Positions 24,040-37,980 of a stretch of 64,000 bases of DNA are shown here, piece by piece (positions within the stretch are counted from its first letter, which is position 1; each line of letters starts with the position of its first letter). A program made the position numbers and the translations under genes. Where the stretch lies: the NCBI RefSeq assembly GCF_000150275.1, contig NW_002060943.1, forward strand, positions 1,484,628 to 1,548,627, written 5' to 3'. Under the pieces are notes generated by a model, which saw only the letters and a list, made by a program, of their open reading frames with translations, made no database searches and was not told the origin of the DNA. The stretch comes from Trichoplax adhaerens. Lineage: Eukaryota > Placozoa > Uniplacotomia > Trichoplacea > Trichoplacidae.

Positions 24040-26697
24040 CCATGACATTTTATATACTACAAAATGTAATGCCATTCCAATCTTTCAGCATTTGCCAATT
24101 ATAAAATAACTCTCTATCGATCAATATATATTACATTAATCCATGTTATCTATCCTTACTAACACACGTCCTAAAACATTCTTTTGTACAAAATCGCCAG
24201 TAATTGCGTTAGTGCAGGATATTCTTAGTTGCAGTATCTTATTTACCGTTAGATTATTACAAAATTTAGGTCATACCGTCGAAATTAAGCTAAGTGAAAT
24301 AGTCTTATCTCAAAGTTAGAAATTAAATATTACAATACTAGATCGTAAATGAAGCCTGTTTAAATTTAAATATTTTAATTCCTTAAATCATATAATTTAT
24401 GAAATGCAAAAAAATGTAATAGCAATAAACATGCTTAGTTTTAATGCAACATCTGCCAGTTATTGCTTAACCGTAACCATATCTTTTGTGGACTATGTAC
24501 GGTAGCGCTTTGGGTTGTAATCGATAGTATCCTAATTGTCGAACACAATACTAATTACAACATAAATATAACGGACTAAGTCGCCAAGCGACATCAATAT
24601 CTTTCATCTCGTGCAATATTTTGGATTTAGATATAAAAATATTGAAAATAAGTAAAAGTTTTTAAAAGAAAAATTTCTTGATTAAATAATGTAAATACCT
24701 AGTCATTGCAAAACACACTGCTAGGGAAAACATTATAATGTGGGACCGTACTTGAAGACGAGATAAAGTAACTTTACCATAATGACTGATACCGTGATAC
24801 GCATAACGCATACAGTATATGGTATACTTATAAGAACTGTATAATTAGCCAAATCGCAATCGTATAGAGTTACAAAAATTGGTAATACAACTAAAAGGTA
24901 CCCATGGCCTTAAGGACTTAGCACTGATAGCAAATTTACGCTAAATACGGTAGACATTAATTAGCAGAAACTGTGCTTACTTAAATCTACACTGAATTAA
25001 AAACTACTTCCATAGCACAATATTGCCATTTAATAGCTACCGCAATTTATTAGTGTTTGCCTTGCGGGTATTTTAGTATCTCTTTAACCAAAATTAATAT
25101 CAATCGATCAATTTTCCGGACTCTTTATGATTATCGAAGTCAATGAACCAATACGTAGAAAAAAATCTTGCGCTCATAGTGCCATATCCACAACTAATTC
25201 TAGCTACTAGGACACTTTCTTGACTTAAAGGCGGTCAGAATTTTGCTTATAAACTGATAATGTAAATTGCTAGTAACTTATAGGTTATTGTTATACCTAA
25301 AATTGGTTATTACGGAAAGAACATCTAGTATATTTTTGAAATAGTATGAAGGAGAGCGTATTCATTTTGGCATATGGGCTTAAACTAATGGTAGTAGTAA
25401 AAGAGCTATGCATAAATTTTTGGCATTATATTCTTGTTAACACTAGTTCCGACTAAATATTACATTAAAAGTAACTATAAAAACGAAATTGTTTTTCGAT
25501 GATAAATAAGTAACTGATGATCCTAAAGTAACAATTACAGTATATAGTCCTACAGTACCAATATACCTGTATATAGAATGCAAAAGTCTATAAAGAATGA
25601 AATTGTGTTATAATAATCTAAAGAAATAAATGTCACGTACATAATTATAACCGGCATTAGTATTAAAAGGACTCTATTTTAATAAGTTACTATACAATAC
25701 ATAAATGCAATAACGCAATTACTGTATTACCGTTACAATTCTACTGTATAAGTGATATTTCACGTTATAATAATATTCATACCCCTGATTTTATTTTCAA
25801 GTCAAAAGTACCATATATAATCACAATCTTAGAGTTAACACAATCTGAAATGTTTCACTTAATACTGGCAAAAGCCTTGAATACTGTCTTAATAAATTAC
25901 TGATATTTTATACATTCATTATTATAATATTAGTTGAGGTTATTACTAATTAATAAAACAAATCTTTACATCAATACAATAGCCCAGCCATGAATAGTAA
26001 TCATTACGTCAAATTAGTCTGCAAAGTTTAAAGTAGCTATAATTTCCAAACGATATTCTACCGTCATTAGATATTAACATAAATTGGAATATCTAGCAGG
26101 AGTAAACCTCAGGAATAATATTATATCATTGTCACGGTAGTTTGTCGCTGTAAAAATTAAATTAGTGAAACCTATGTTAAGACAATTTCGATAGCTTAAG
26201 CTTGTTAAGAACTATTGAACATCAAAAATCGCGTTGAAATACTTCTGGACGGTAGAATTGAAGTTAACATCAATATAGAGTACGTGGAATTATCCCGTTT
26301 ACAGCTCAAATCATCGTGATTGTGACTACTTTACAGTAGATTGCACATGGCCACATAAATGCTTCGCAAAAAATACGTATATTGCAATCTGATAGTTACA
26401 CATAAAAGGTATTATCTGATATTTTTTGAAGGTAATGGATACTGATTAAGACATACCAGCAACAACACTTATAGAAGAGTATAGGGGCGCGGTGTAACAT
26501 ATAATAAAGAGAGTTCTTAAAATTAGTGTTTAAACATAAACTACCAGGTGTCTAATTCTTTGCGTTGTCTGCTAGCAGAGGAAAATTATTCCTGATAGTA
26601 TAGATAAGTAGTGCGGAAGTCAGCTTCTAGATCGTAAATTACATTATCACAAGCTGTTTTATAACATTCACAGGCCTATACCGCGATCTAAGCGTCA
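24040..26697. other. AT-rich intergenic stretch between LDHD and a GPCR
   Basis: Contains the likely 3' ends of two convergent genes (LDHD on +, GPCR on -). No further coding exon, RNA gene or structured repeat was seen. Confidence 0.5.
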
Positions 26698-27639
26698 TTA
26701 AGCACTGGTAGTTCTTGAACTTCGTAATTTTTCACGAAGATTCTGTCCAAAAAGTGCATAAATCATTGGATGTATGATGGTAGAGATATTAGCTACAAAT
26801 ACACTCCAAAAGAGTAATTCCTTCTCCCAGCCAGAATAGTAACCACTGCTGAGTTCTTTATACATCTGGACGGTCCAAACGGGTGTCCAGCAAACTATAA
26901 AAACCAATGTTATGACAATAACACAAATTACAGCGCGTTGCTTTTTACGCATCACATTACGACTTGTAGTTATGCTTGCTCGAATTCTCAAGCTGACTTT
27001 AAAATATGAAAGTATCACTATCATCAGAGGTATAATATATAAAGCAGTGAGTTGAAAGACCACCATTATGATTTTAAATATATTCGATCCATAATCGCGA
27101 ATACAGAAATGCGCTGTTAATGAACCATCTAAAAATACGAAGGCTTCTTCACGTAAAATATACAAGTATGGTGTCATAAGAACGGCTGAAAGGACCCATA
27201 AGCCAATGATGATATTTCTTGTACGATCAGGAGATTTACTCCGATAGAGTGGTCTACAAATAGCAAGGTAACGATCGACTGCAACAGCCACTAACGTTAA
27301 TTCTACATTAGTTATAGCCGTCAATCGAATATAATTTAATAACTTACAGGCAACAGGACCAAGTATCCATAATCCTTTATAATAATCAGTCAAGACATTA
27401 ACCGGAATATAAAATAACGCTACTATTAAATCAGCAAAAGCCAAAGATATAATATATCGCTCGTTTGTAGGTACCTTAAAACGCTTATTTTTAAGCAAGA
27501 CAACAATAATACCAATATTGCCAATCATAGCAAAGAGTAATAATATCGTATTTACAATCACTTTACCGACCATTTCAGAAGGAGATTTCACATATATATC
27601 CCAAATTGTTAATGATGAAATATTATGCGCCGACGACAT
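26698..27639 (-). CDS. class A (rhodopsin-like) G protein-coupled receptor A, 313 aa
   Basis: Single-exon seven-transmembrane receptor. N-terminus short with an N-glycosylation site (NIS, residue 6). TM1 has GN (IGNIGIIVV), TM2 LAFADL, TM3 ends DRYLAI, TM6 has CWTPVW. The TM3/ECL2 disulfide Cys pair is visible (ACKLLNY, HFCIRD). TM7 has HPMIY in place of NPxxY. A short basic tail follows. It resembles the peptide/amine-receptor part of class A, but no ligand can be assigned. It is clearly paralogous to the receptor at 35956-36954: they share the N-terminal approach to TM1, NYIR in TM3, LMTPYLY in TM4 and HPxxY. The start at 27639 gives a normal length. Coupling through G proteins is expected because DRY is intact. 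Confidence 0.9.
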   Translation of the reverse strand: MSSAHNISSLTIWDIYVKSPSEMVGKVIVNTILLLFAMIGNIGIIVVLLKNKRFKVPTNERYIISLAFADLIVALFYIPVNVLTDYYKGLWILGPVACKLLNYIRLTAITNVELTLVAVAVDRYLAICRPLYRSKSPDRTRNIIIGLWVLSAVLMTPYLYILREEAFVFLDGSLTAHFCIRDYGSNIFKIIMVVFQLTALYIIPLMIVILSYFKVSLRIRASITTSRNVMRKKQRAVICVIVITLVFIVCWTPVWTVQMYKELSSGYYSGWEKELLFWSVFVANISTIIHPMIYALFGQNLREKLRSSRTTSA

Positions 27640-30600
27640 CGTTTTATGCGCTTGTTCGACCTTTGAACAAGATCTCGGATAAAGAATAAATTTAATTCAG
27701 CTAAAATTAATTCAGTAATTGAGTAGCTTGTCTTAGAGATACAAGTAATATCAGACGAAGGATATTACCTCTGTATATTTATTCGAATTTTATTTAAAAG
27801 ATTGAGTGGACCAATGTATAGAAATATATTATTGACAGAAATGAAGAAGGGATTAATAAGGCAACGCACTATAACTGTAATAATCTGGCAATTGCAGTTG
27901 CAAATACATATATATACACTATCTATGAAATAATAGTAGACTGAGAATAAGACAATAACCATAGCAGCAGCTAAGATCAATGCTTCCTTGATCATCAGAT
28001 GGTATGGCGGAATAAACAATAACTGACGGCAAGAATTAAATCAGTCTGCCAATCAGAATATTCCCTCTTCGATAACATAAATCTAATTTATATCCTATCA
28101 ATTGAAATAAAATTAGAGGAGAAAATTGTTTTATTCATAAACTTTGTTTGCCACACAAATTAAACAATCAATATGCAACCTATCGTGACCTAATCTTAAT
28201 AATACCTTCCTGATAAAGCGACAGTATTAAACTATTTACTAATGTACATTCAGCAATTATTATTAATTCCAAATTAGAACCTTCATCTAATTTTCTCTTG
28301 CCTCTTCCGAGTCAATAGCTACACTTCGATCAACATAATACATATGGCATCGAAACCAATATTTCTCTATTCTATTTTAGAATTTATGAATAATAATGAA
28401 TGAACTGATGATTGACTATGTTGTGGCCTGATAAAATTAATCAGCAATGAGTTACGACATATTTCAATAGGTTTAAATATCCTATACTCGCCATTGATTT
28501 GATTTTACCACAAATTCAGCTCAGAATTAATCTTTCAAGGACTCCTATTGAAGTGAATGAAAAGTTTGGACTTTCATTTTTTAGCAATTTTATGTTTTCT
28601 GGATAAATTGAATCGATAAAAGGACAGATTCAATAAAGATTTTATATGCATCAGTCAGTTTAAAATCTAAAAAACATTTTATTTAATGATTGTCCGTAAG
28701 ACATCATTATCGATACATGTTAGTTAAAATGAAATTAAAGGTAGATAGTCAAATCTTTAACATACTGTAATTAGTTACGGTAGGTTATGTAGAAGATGAA
28801 ATTATTTCTCAATTAATTTTACTTATAATTTTCAATGATTTTCCAATCATATACTGATTAAGTTAGACTAAAATTAAAGATGTGGTCTGGTGACTTTACG
28901 CAGAAAAACAAATAGTCATCTTAGTCTATGGTATTTTGTTCAGCAAGCCTATCAGAATCCTACTTACTTTAATTTAGAATATCTATATACTAATAAATGC
29001 TAATTATCTTCCCTTAGTATAAATAAAATTAATATTATTCAAAGAATTCATAGAATTATTTCGTAACTAGAATGGACTGTTAGAAAACCAATAATAAATT
29101 CACTTCAGTTTCCGCTTCTAAATAACACCAATACATTTACCAGACATTGTATAAATCGCAATTACAAATACGTATAGAATGGAATCACTGCAAAACAATT
29201 GAAAACGATAACTCATAATAGATTAATAACAATGGTTGCTAAGGTATATAAAATAAATTTGGATGTCACCATAAAATGAACTAGTTCCGATAAATTGAAA
29301 ACAGAGGCTTCTTCTACTCTGATTCTTTAATAATTCTTGGAATAATATACAGTTCACGTACATACTTCCACCTTAAAAGGTATAAATGATCTTGATGTTA
29401 TAATATGAATTTACGAGATATCGAACAAACCAAACAGACAATAACTTAGCAAATGGACTATTGACTGTATAAAATCGAATTATACTGGTTCCAATATAAT
29501 TCACCGACAGCTTGTAAATTAATACGATCTTCCCCAGCCTAATCTACATTTTGTTAACTTCAATAAATTTAATTGTATAGGTAATTTTTTAGTCTATTTA
29601 TTTCAATAATATTAGAACGATAATCAACTGAGACTAGAATATTTCACGTAATTTCTATTTTATTGTTAAGATATATTTATTGTAAATCTTGGATATTTTT
29701 TGTTTATCTCAAATCTTTTGTTTTATTGATTTTGAATTTTAGCAATATTCTTTAATTGATAAAATAATATTTGTTTAGAGATGCAACAAAATAATAGAAA
29801 AAAGGAATCGATATAGCCGTAAGGCACTATAATTACCATGACACAAGTAAATCGCTATAGACTACTGTATAAGTAGCAATTCTTGTAATAACAACGTGGT
29901 ACAACTTGGACATTAATATAACTTTTAATTCCAGTAAATTTAGTTACTAAATAAATACCATCATTGGTCACCATCATTGCATCATATTTTCTTTAATAGC
30001 CTTGCCTATAAAAATCCTTGTAAAAGAATTAGAAAATGCATGAACCAATATCTATATCTAATAATCTTGTCTACTTGCTATCGTTACTATAATTTTTTAT
30101 CAACTTGCCATCCTCATTGCCATTGTTATTTAATAAACCCTAACAAATGAGAACTTTGAGAAAGAAGAGCTAATCTACTTTGCTCTTTGACACTTACTGT
30201 GCCTAACTTATTGCCGCTTGATATGCAGAGAATCTCAATTTGCAGTCATTATCCTGCCTCTACAGAAATCTTATGTCACAAAGGAGTAATTTTGACTCGT
30301 TAACAATAGTATATTTTACTCTCTGACACTATTCTGAGTGATGTTGTTTTATTAAATTAGTGCTTCAATACGGTAGTCTTCGTTAGTGTAAAGTGCAATG
30401 GATTATTTACTACAACGCGTAGAAATATAAAAATCTTTAATTATGATTTAGTACAACAGAATTATTGCAATTGTTCTCATAATTTCGCGAAATAAGGCGT
30501 AACGAACTCATGAATCTGAATCATAAGCAGAATTGAATTTTTACCCTGATTGACGTGCAATATTCATTTCAAATATCAAATAACTCATCTTCCTTAACGT

Positions 30601-33600
30601 TTAGTTGATTCTTAATCTGCGCAAATTCGTAGCATCTCTACCGTGCAATAATTTTAAATGCTATGAATGGCTTTGAATATCGATGAATTATAATAAATAC
30701 AACAGAAAATTAAATGTATTGCTTCTAGATAGTCCTGCTAAAATATACAATTTCGCGCATACTTCTTTATTCCAGTAATACTATCGATCACGTAGATGCT
30801 TTATTGTGCTACAGATTGTAAAATGCAAGCAATATATCACGGTCCATTATATCATTAATACATTCATTTATTGCCTTTTAATCGAAGCTCAATAAATTTT
30901 AAAACAAATTTAAATCATTTAGTAATTTCATACTGTTTCATTAAAATACGTAAAATTATCACGGTACTGCGTTACTATTTAATTAATTATTAATTCCTGG
31001 ATAATGGATGCTTTAAAATAGTCTAGATAAAGTCATATGCTATGTTTGGTGTTTAATTTTGTTGGCCTTGTAGTTAATACTGCAGTAATAGACTTATGAT
31101 ATAGAATACAAACCTTTATGAGCAAATTCACTCTAGATTGAAAGGTGTGCTGAGCTCTAATAATTGAACTACATATGATTATTTAACACTGAAATTCACT
31201 GTAGAAATCTATTTAAGAGTGTGGTTGTAAAATAAAAGTAGAAATTGCTAAGAAGTGTGCAGAAGTCGTAATGAGAAGAAAAGTGTAGCAATTAACCAGT
31301 TGCCTATGAAGTATAGCCGAGAAATCGAGTTCTCATATATTGCCCGTGTACAGACTAAAAATATTGAGAGAAATAGCTCGAGTTGTCGTACCTACACTAC
31401 AATTCTTTACAAATCTTGCCATAAGTAATGGTTATTATAAAAACATGCGCCAATTTTTTAAACTTAACCATATTGAATATTCTCTTATGTTACAATAGGC
31501 TTAATATTTAACCTAGTACTATGAATCTAATGTGTAAGGAATACCGCACGTTTACATAACTGCACAGTAAATATATGGTCTAATTCTTTATGATTAGTTT
31601 ATACACAATATCAATCAAAGTAGTTATAAAAGTCAATACAAGAATGAAACGTAAAATCAGAGATAGTTATTAGTTACTTGGATGACAAAAAGTGTCTATA
31701 TAGTCTTATAATAGATCAAAATTTTTTATTGTAATAACCTTAATAACAACTTGGTCAGTATCGATCGTGGTTTCTAAAACAAGATATTACGATCAAGCTT
31801 GGCAAAATTTTCTGACTTTAGCAAAATTTTAGTATGATTGGAATAAAAAATTGCAGATATATCAATTGCCCTAAGTTGTCAAACCTGCAATCTACAAGTC
31901 TTGAGCATAATTTGAAGCTTTAATAATTGAAAAATATTAAAATTGTTGAAGTTTATTGAACTTACAATTTTTAAACTACATTAGAATACACTTATTGCCG
32001 ATACACTCAATTTTTTATATCAATTATCTTTTAGTAGTTCGAGCATTATTTCGGATATATCCAGGACCATTAAGAATCCATTATCGTCAATCCCTAAAAC
32101 AGGATGTTGGAAAAAAATAAATTTTTCAATTATCAAAACTTACTCAATTTTTAGTCAATTGCTATTAATGCTTACAAATTGCAATATTAGACCAATTTGC
32201 TAACGATTGGCATACGAAGCTCAAAAGCTCTACAATAAAAATACTCATAGTGTGAATTCTAAGTAGCGTTAAAGTACTGAAAAGAAGCCAATTTATCAGT
32301 CGGATTAATTAATTATGACTGCATTATTCCTCATAAATCCATAATCAATATTAATCTAATTTTTCAAACTAATTTCCGTCTAAAAATAGTAATTTACGTA
32401 ATAATTATGGGTATTATAGTAGCAGAAATAAATACAATACGTCAGCATAGTAAAATAATAAGAACTATTAGGTTCATTAAACTGAAAGAAATCATTGATT
32501 GCGAGGTTGTAATAATCCAAATTACTAAGAATTAATATGCTATGTATTATTATATCATACTATTCTGAATATGATTCATTCAATCATGCCATTGTTCAAA
32601 ACATCAACAATTTAAATGTCAATATAAACATTTTTATACATTACGGTACATGAAACGATAGTTAAAATTTCAAACCCACATCTAATTACTACTGTTTATA
32701 CGAACTACTCATATGTGAGTACACTAATTTCAGATGACATAATAGGATATTTACGGTATTCGTTCAATGCTAGAATTTTATGATTTTTGGTAAGCACAAA
32801 ATTATTGTTTGAAGAACATAGCACCGTCTTCTATCATTTAAAGTTCAATATTGTACGTACTCCTTTCCTTTAAAAGTGCGCATAGAGTAAAGGAAAACAA
32901 ATATTTATAAATATAATAATAGCTACAATGCTAACCTTACAATACTTTAATTTATTTAGCCGCGGACGGTGGAACTATTTATTTTTAATTGCTAAAGGTA
33001 CAAAATAGTTCTAATATGTCCTCTAGTTTTTTCATATTGTCATATGATTAATACATATTGCATAAGTGTTAGGCAAGATCTAGCTTTTTGATGCAGTTTT
33101 ATTAATACAGTTAAATATCTGGATATGTATCATACTGTATATCAAAATTTTCCAACTTTATCGGCTAAAATTACTACAATATTCTATAATCTATCTATCG
33201 ATAGAAATAATCTAGCAAACTGATTAATTTTTATTTATTTATAAATCGTACAACCTGTGAACCATTTCAGCTATCATTTTCCTATAAATAACATTGAAGA
33301 TGAAATGTTAGGAAGGAAGGAAGTACTATATACGGTAGATCTGAAATGTTTATCTCAACTTAAAAATTTTTATTCATTATTATAAGGTCGGAAAGCGATA
33401 GAATAAAGACCTCTGATAACGGTTATTAATGTCGCAAGGTCAGCCCGAGGATATGTTTAAAAACCTTTGATATTTCATTCATTTTTTAATTTATGGCCTT
33501 AAATTAAGAAAAAGTTTTCTTGAATATTCGTAGGGCCTTCTCTAAGTTCATAATATGCATAAATTTAAGTATACGAACATATAAAACATCGTCGTAGACT

Positions 33601-35955
33601 ATCGTAACACATTTAACTCATTTCATAATTTAAGACTGTAATTTAACATACAAAATACGAAAAATAATATCATACTTCCTAAGCACTTACAATGTGTACG
33701 TAGACAGTGCTCTTATTCTTAAGCCATTTCTTTTGTCAATCAATAAGAATACATGTATATCCTGTTCTATGTATAACAGAACTTTGGTTTCTTTATGCGA
33801 TCAAAGAATATTATCAAACGATGAAACAACATAACAAAATTACTTTATTGCTCTATCTAATAGACACTTATCATATGAAACAATGAGATCAGTCATTAAA
33901 AATAAATGCCGCATCAGATTAAGCTTTTCGTAAATTATATCAATAAATAGTTCTGATATTTAGAATAGAAAGAAATACAACTAACTAAATTACTTTAAAA
34001 TTTAGATGATTTTGTGTATTTGAAATGAATTATCATTAAAATAACCAGGCAACGGATATAACATTTCGTCTATAGCACTATGTTTTTATAAAGTAAATTT
34101 TCCCAAACTTAATGATTATCCATTGAAATCCGCACTATTTGAACACGTTCTGTAAGATGACAGGGTAATATTTCTTGTGTAAAATAAGCTATCCTGATCT
34201 ATGTTACTTTAAAAATGTTTCCTTCATCATTTTTCCTGAGACTACACAAAGTAATAGTCATTTGTAGTTAGCCATGCTATTTAGTGTTTTTCTATGAAAT
34301 ATGATTTAATATCGCCAATCGTCTACTCTCATATCTTTTACCCATATTAAGTATGTCAGTTGTATAATAGCGATTTATGAAATCTTATGCAGTACGTCTT
34401 CAATAATTTTCATTAGAATAAGGCAGCATTTTGACAGTAACTTGATCTGCTAGCTACTATCGATGTTTATTTCATCTGTTTTTGGGAAATACTTATATCA
34501 ATTAATTATGATCGACGGAAAATCATATCATTTTTATTATTTTCATATGCAATATAGTAATGTTTCACCAATATACTAATTTAAAGTCTATTACTAATAT
34601 TTGTTTAATTTGTGTTCAAGATATATTCTGATTTTAATTAGTTTGTTTAAATGTATTTTCGCAATCCAACAAGATTTACATGTTGTAATTTAGCTTAATA
34701 ATCACGAAGAAATAAAAAGAAAATTTGATAGTTTTCATTGTCAATTGAAGAGTACGTTACTAAATCTCAGATTTATTAATTAATTTGCATAAATTTTAAG
34801 CTTTGGCTTTTCCATCATACTCAGTCTCAATTTTATAGAGTCAATAACAAGCTAAATATTAAACAGCTAAAAAACGATCTATCTCACAAAATGTTAATTA
34901 AAGGATAAGGCTTCAAATAGTAGCAATAGTATCGCTTTTCTATATTCCAGTAAATGGATAAAAATCAATTAATTATCAGCTATTAATACGTCAGTATTAA
35001 GGATTTTATCCCACCAAATAAGTTGGTTAGCCATAATTTTTATCAACCAGTTTAGACAAGCAAAATGCCAATTCTTTAATATGATGAATATTATAAAAAG
35101 CGGCAAATTGTCGATAGTATTTACCCATAGCATTTACTATACATACTTGTCTACTTATGAGAGTCGTAACTGCGGCAAAGAAAACAATTTTCATTTATTT
35201 AATTAAAATACCTTAATTCCTTAAAGTGTATATTTAAATTATCAAAAAATGTTAAAGAACTTTGCTACTCCCGCGAATATTTCAATATTCGCTTCTAATT
35301 GTCCTGTTATACATGGACCGATAGTATAGGCAGACGACAATATAAACTAAAAGAAGCAGAAGCTTAAAATACATCAGCATTGCTAGTTTTGCAATACTAT
35401 AAATCATGAATAAGAGAGTTTGATATAAGATGGATTAATTATGTGGGTATAAATAGCACAGTCAGAATTACTTCAAAATTTCAACTCATACGCTACGCTA
35501 AATCGCTTGTTCTGGCATAAAATACATGACCTTAATTAATATTGCATTTAATTATAGTTTGTAAACATCAACCTAATAAAATGATGAATAAGACAGATCC
35601 AATGCAGTAGTAAGATAAGCATAATTTTTATACTACTGTCTTAGTGCCAAGTCTTAGAATTGATGTAACTAGCTAGTTATATTACTCGTGATTCATTTTT
35701 TAATTTAATTATAAATACCATGGTCATATTTTCGTCACGACATAAAATTGAATAATATGAAATGTAGTAATTAATGAAGAGCTTCTATCCCTGGCTAAAA
35801 CTAGGATAGTCATAACTTGGCCAACTACGTTGATTTATAGCCAGTAATTACATGTATAGATATCACACGTACAGTAGGTTTGAAAGCATAAATGGAATCG
35901 TTCAATTTTTGTGGTTAATAGAGGACTAGACAACCACTTAGGCCAATGGCTAATT
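27640..35955. other. 8.3-kb AT-rich spacer between paralogous GPCRs
   Basis: Very AT-rich on both strands. A hydrophobic minus-strand frame at 27765-28019 is probably noise. I saw no exon chain, no third receptor copy, no RNA gene and no long repeat. Confidence 0.45.
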
Positions 35956-36954
35956 CTAGCGAATTGTGGACATTCGTGTCACGGTTTGGCTCTTTTTAGA
36001 TTGGAATTTACCTCCAGAAAATGCATAGGCAATAGGATGCAATACACTGCATGAATTAGCAAGACATACGACCCAAAACATTACCTCTTTTTCCTCCGTA
36101 GTAAATGTCTGTGGACGGGAATCAAAGACTATTTGCATAGTCCATAATGGCACCCAAAGTAGTAAAAATAAGATTGTCATAATTGTAATGGTGGTAATAG
36201 TTTTTTTCCTTGCATTATCGATTTTCGATGAACCCTGGCGTACTTCATTGACCGGATATTTAATGGATTTCCATATGCGTAAAATAATTCTGCTGTAACA
36301 AAAAACTAATATAACCGATGGTACAACGCAAAGGATGAGATAGTTGAATATAATCATGAAAGTACGAAATTCTTCATTGCCATATTTACGTCGACAAAAT
36401 TGGACATTAAAATTGTACAATTTAAATTCATCGCTTTGGATAACGTATAAGTAGGGCGTCATGAGAGCTGCCGACAATATCCAAACGAGTAATATTGTTT
36501 TTTTGGTCCTTGCTTTGGAGCTTTCAAACTGGAATGAACGACAAATCGCTCGATAACGATCAATTGCTAATGCAACCAAGGTGAAAGCTAATGCTGTCAT
36601 GGCTGTGGTCCTTATATAATTGATTATTTTACATCCAGCTGCACCAAAGACCCAAGCGCCTCGTAAATAATCAGATAACAAATTAATTGGAACATACAGC
36701 GATGTAACAAGAAGATCAGCAAAAGCTAAAGCGGCAATGTAATATTCAGCAATTCCAATACGCTTACTCGATTGACGAAGCAAAACTCCAATCACCATAG
36801 CATTACCACCGAATGCACCAATAAAAATAATAAGACTAACGATAGTTTTAGCTACCATTACATTAGCTGGTTTAACGAATATTTCTTCAAAGGTAAAATT
36901 TCTGGCCATTGGTATGGTGATATTTTGTAAAATGGGCGTTGGAGATGCCATCAT
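35956..36954 (-). CDS. class A (rhodopsin-like) G protein-coupled receptor B, 332 aa
   Basis: Single-exon seven-transmembrane receptor, paralogous to the one at 26698-27639. N-terminus has two N-glycosylation sites (NIT, NFT). TM1 has GGNAMVIGVLL, TM2 LAFADLL, TM3 ends DRYRAI with its Cys in GCKIINYIR, ECL2 Cys in QFCRRKYG. TM6 reads LLLWVPLW, so the Cys of CWxP is Leu. TM7 has HPIAY instead of NPxxY, as in its paralogue. ICL3 is short and basic. The ligand is unknown; the family resemblance is to peptide-type class A receptors. The pair lies in the same orientation, consistent with tandem duplication. Confidence 0.9.
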   Translation of the reverse strand: MMASPTPILQNITIPMARNFTFEEIFVKPANVMVAKTIVSLIIFIGAFGGNAMVIGVLLRQSSKRIGIAEYYIAALAFADLLVTSLYVPINLLSDYLRGAWVFGAAGCKIINYIRTTAMTALAFTLVALAIDRYRAICRSFQFESSKARTKKTILLVWILSAALMTPYLYVIQSDEFKLYNFNVQFCRRKYGNEEFRTFMIIFNYLILCVVPSVILVFCYSRIILRIWKSIKYPVNEVRQGSSKIDNARKKTITTITIMTILFLLLWVPLWTMQIVFDSRPQTFTTEEKEVMFWVVCLANSCSVLHPIAYAFSGGKFQSKKSQTVTRMSTIR

Positions 36955-37917
36955 ATACTGATTTACCTGCTATATACTTCCTTTTTTGCAGGAGGTAATT
37001 GAGGAATAATTCTATCAATGAGTAAGTAAATATTTTACGTTGAAAATGGTTGATTAATCAACAGTATTTTTGAACTATTTTGAACTATTCGCTTAATCTC
37101 TTGGATGAACTAGCCAAGGAAATGATCAATATCGTGTCTTGTCTTCAATTTCTATCGAAAATAAATGAAATAGTATCCAAGGAAGTGATTTCTTTGATCA
37201 ATAATTTGATTGACGTTGACTACAGTGTATAGTCTCGTTTACGATACGTCGATGTTAATGTTAGTAACTCTTCTTGTCCATATAGAAAGATTCTTTTTTC
37301 AATCGATACGTTCTCAAATTAATCGGCCACTCGTTAGAATATACAATTACTAGCACATTGTTAACATTCGTACGGTATAAAGGGCTGTCAAACTGATCAA
37401 TTAAAGGTACGATGAGCAATGACGTGGAAAGCCAACTATAGATCGTTAATTGTTGACTAGACAACCTTGAAGAAAATGATAGGGTTAATTGGAATGCGCT
37501 GTTGATTCCAGCATAGGATCGAACTCAATCTAACTGGTAGAACAGCGTTGATAGTTGTCTGTAAGAAGGGAAATGGAGATAAAGATATTAATAAGCTACT
37601 ACAATCCACAATTGAAGTAACAGAATATGCCTATATAATGAAATATCCAAATCTAGTCTATTTACGCTAGAGTTAACGTGCACAATTCTAGTTCATCGTT
37701 TATGGGTTAATTTCAATCCGTGAAAAATGGATATCAACAATTTCTATGCATAACATACGTACAGTAGTCGTAGACTGTCTTTAATTCATAACAATGAAAT
37801 CCATTCTAAAAGATAGAATAAACTAACCAATAATAATCTGCTACCATAGCGATGTAAAAAGTTACAGGTTCTCTGCTGTTTTTTTCATATTTTTGATTGC
37901 ATTTATTATTATCCCAG

Positions 37918-37980
37918 ACAGAACTGATGTACGCCTTCTTCTTCGTCTTGTTTGTTCTACTACCAAACATAAGTCACAAC
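37918..37980 (+). CDS. candidate signal-peptide exon
   Basis: A strong acceptor (pyrimidine-rich tract ending TTATTATTATCCCAG) is followed 9 nt later by ATG and MYAFFFVLFVLLPNISHN. A GTGAGG donor follows in phase 0 at 37981. The hydrophobic core with a polar end fits a secretory signal peptide, and the upstream acceptor would place it after a 5' UTR intron. No continuation exon was identified, so the protein is unknown. Confidence 0.3.

Noticed and set aside
37500-37560. tRNA-like boxes (GGATCGAACTC and CTGGTAGAACAG)
   Set aside because: The A-box-like and B-box-like strings are on opposite strands and in the wrong order; no cloverleaf can be drawn.
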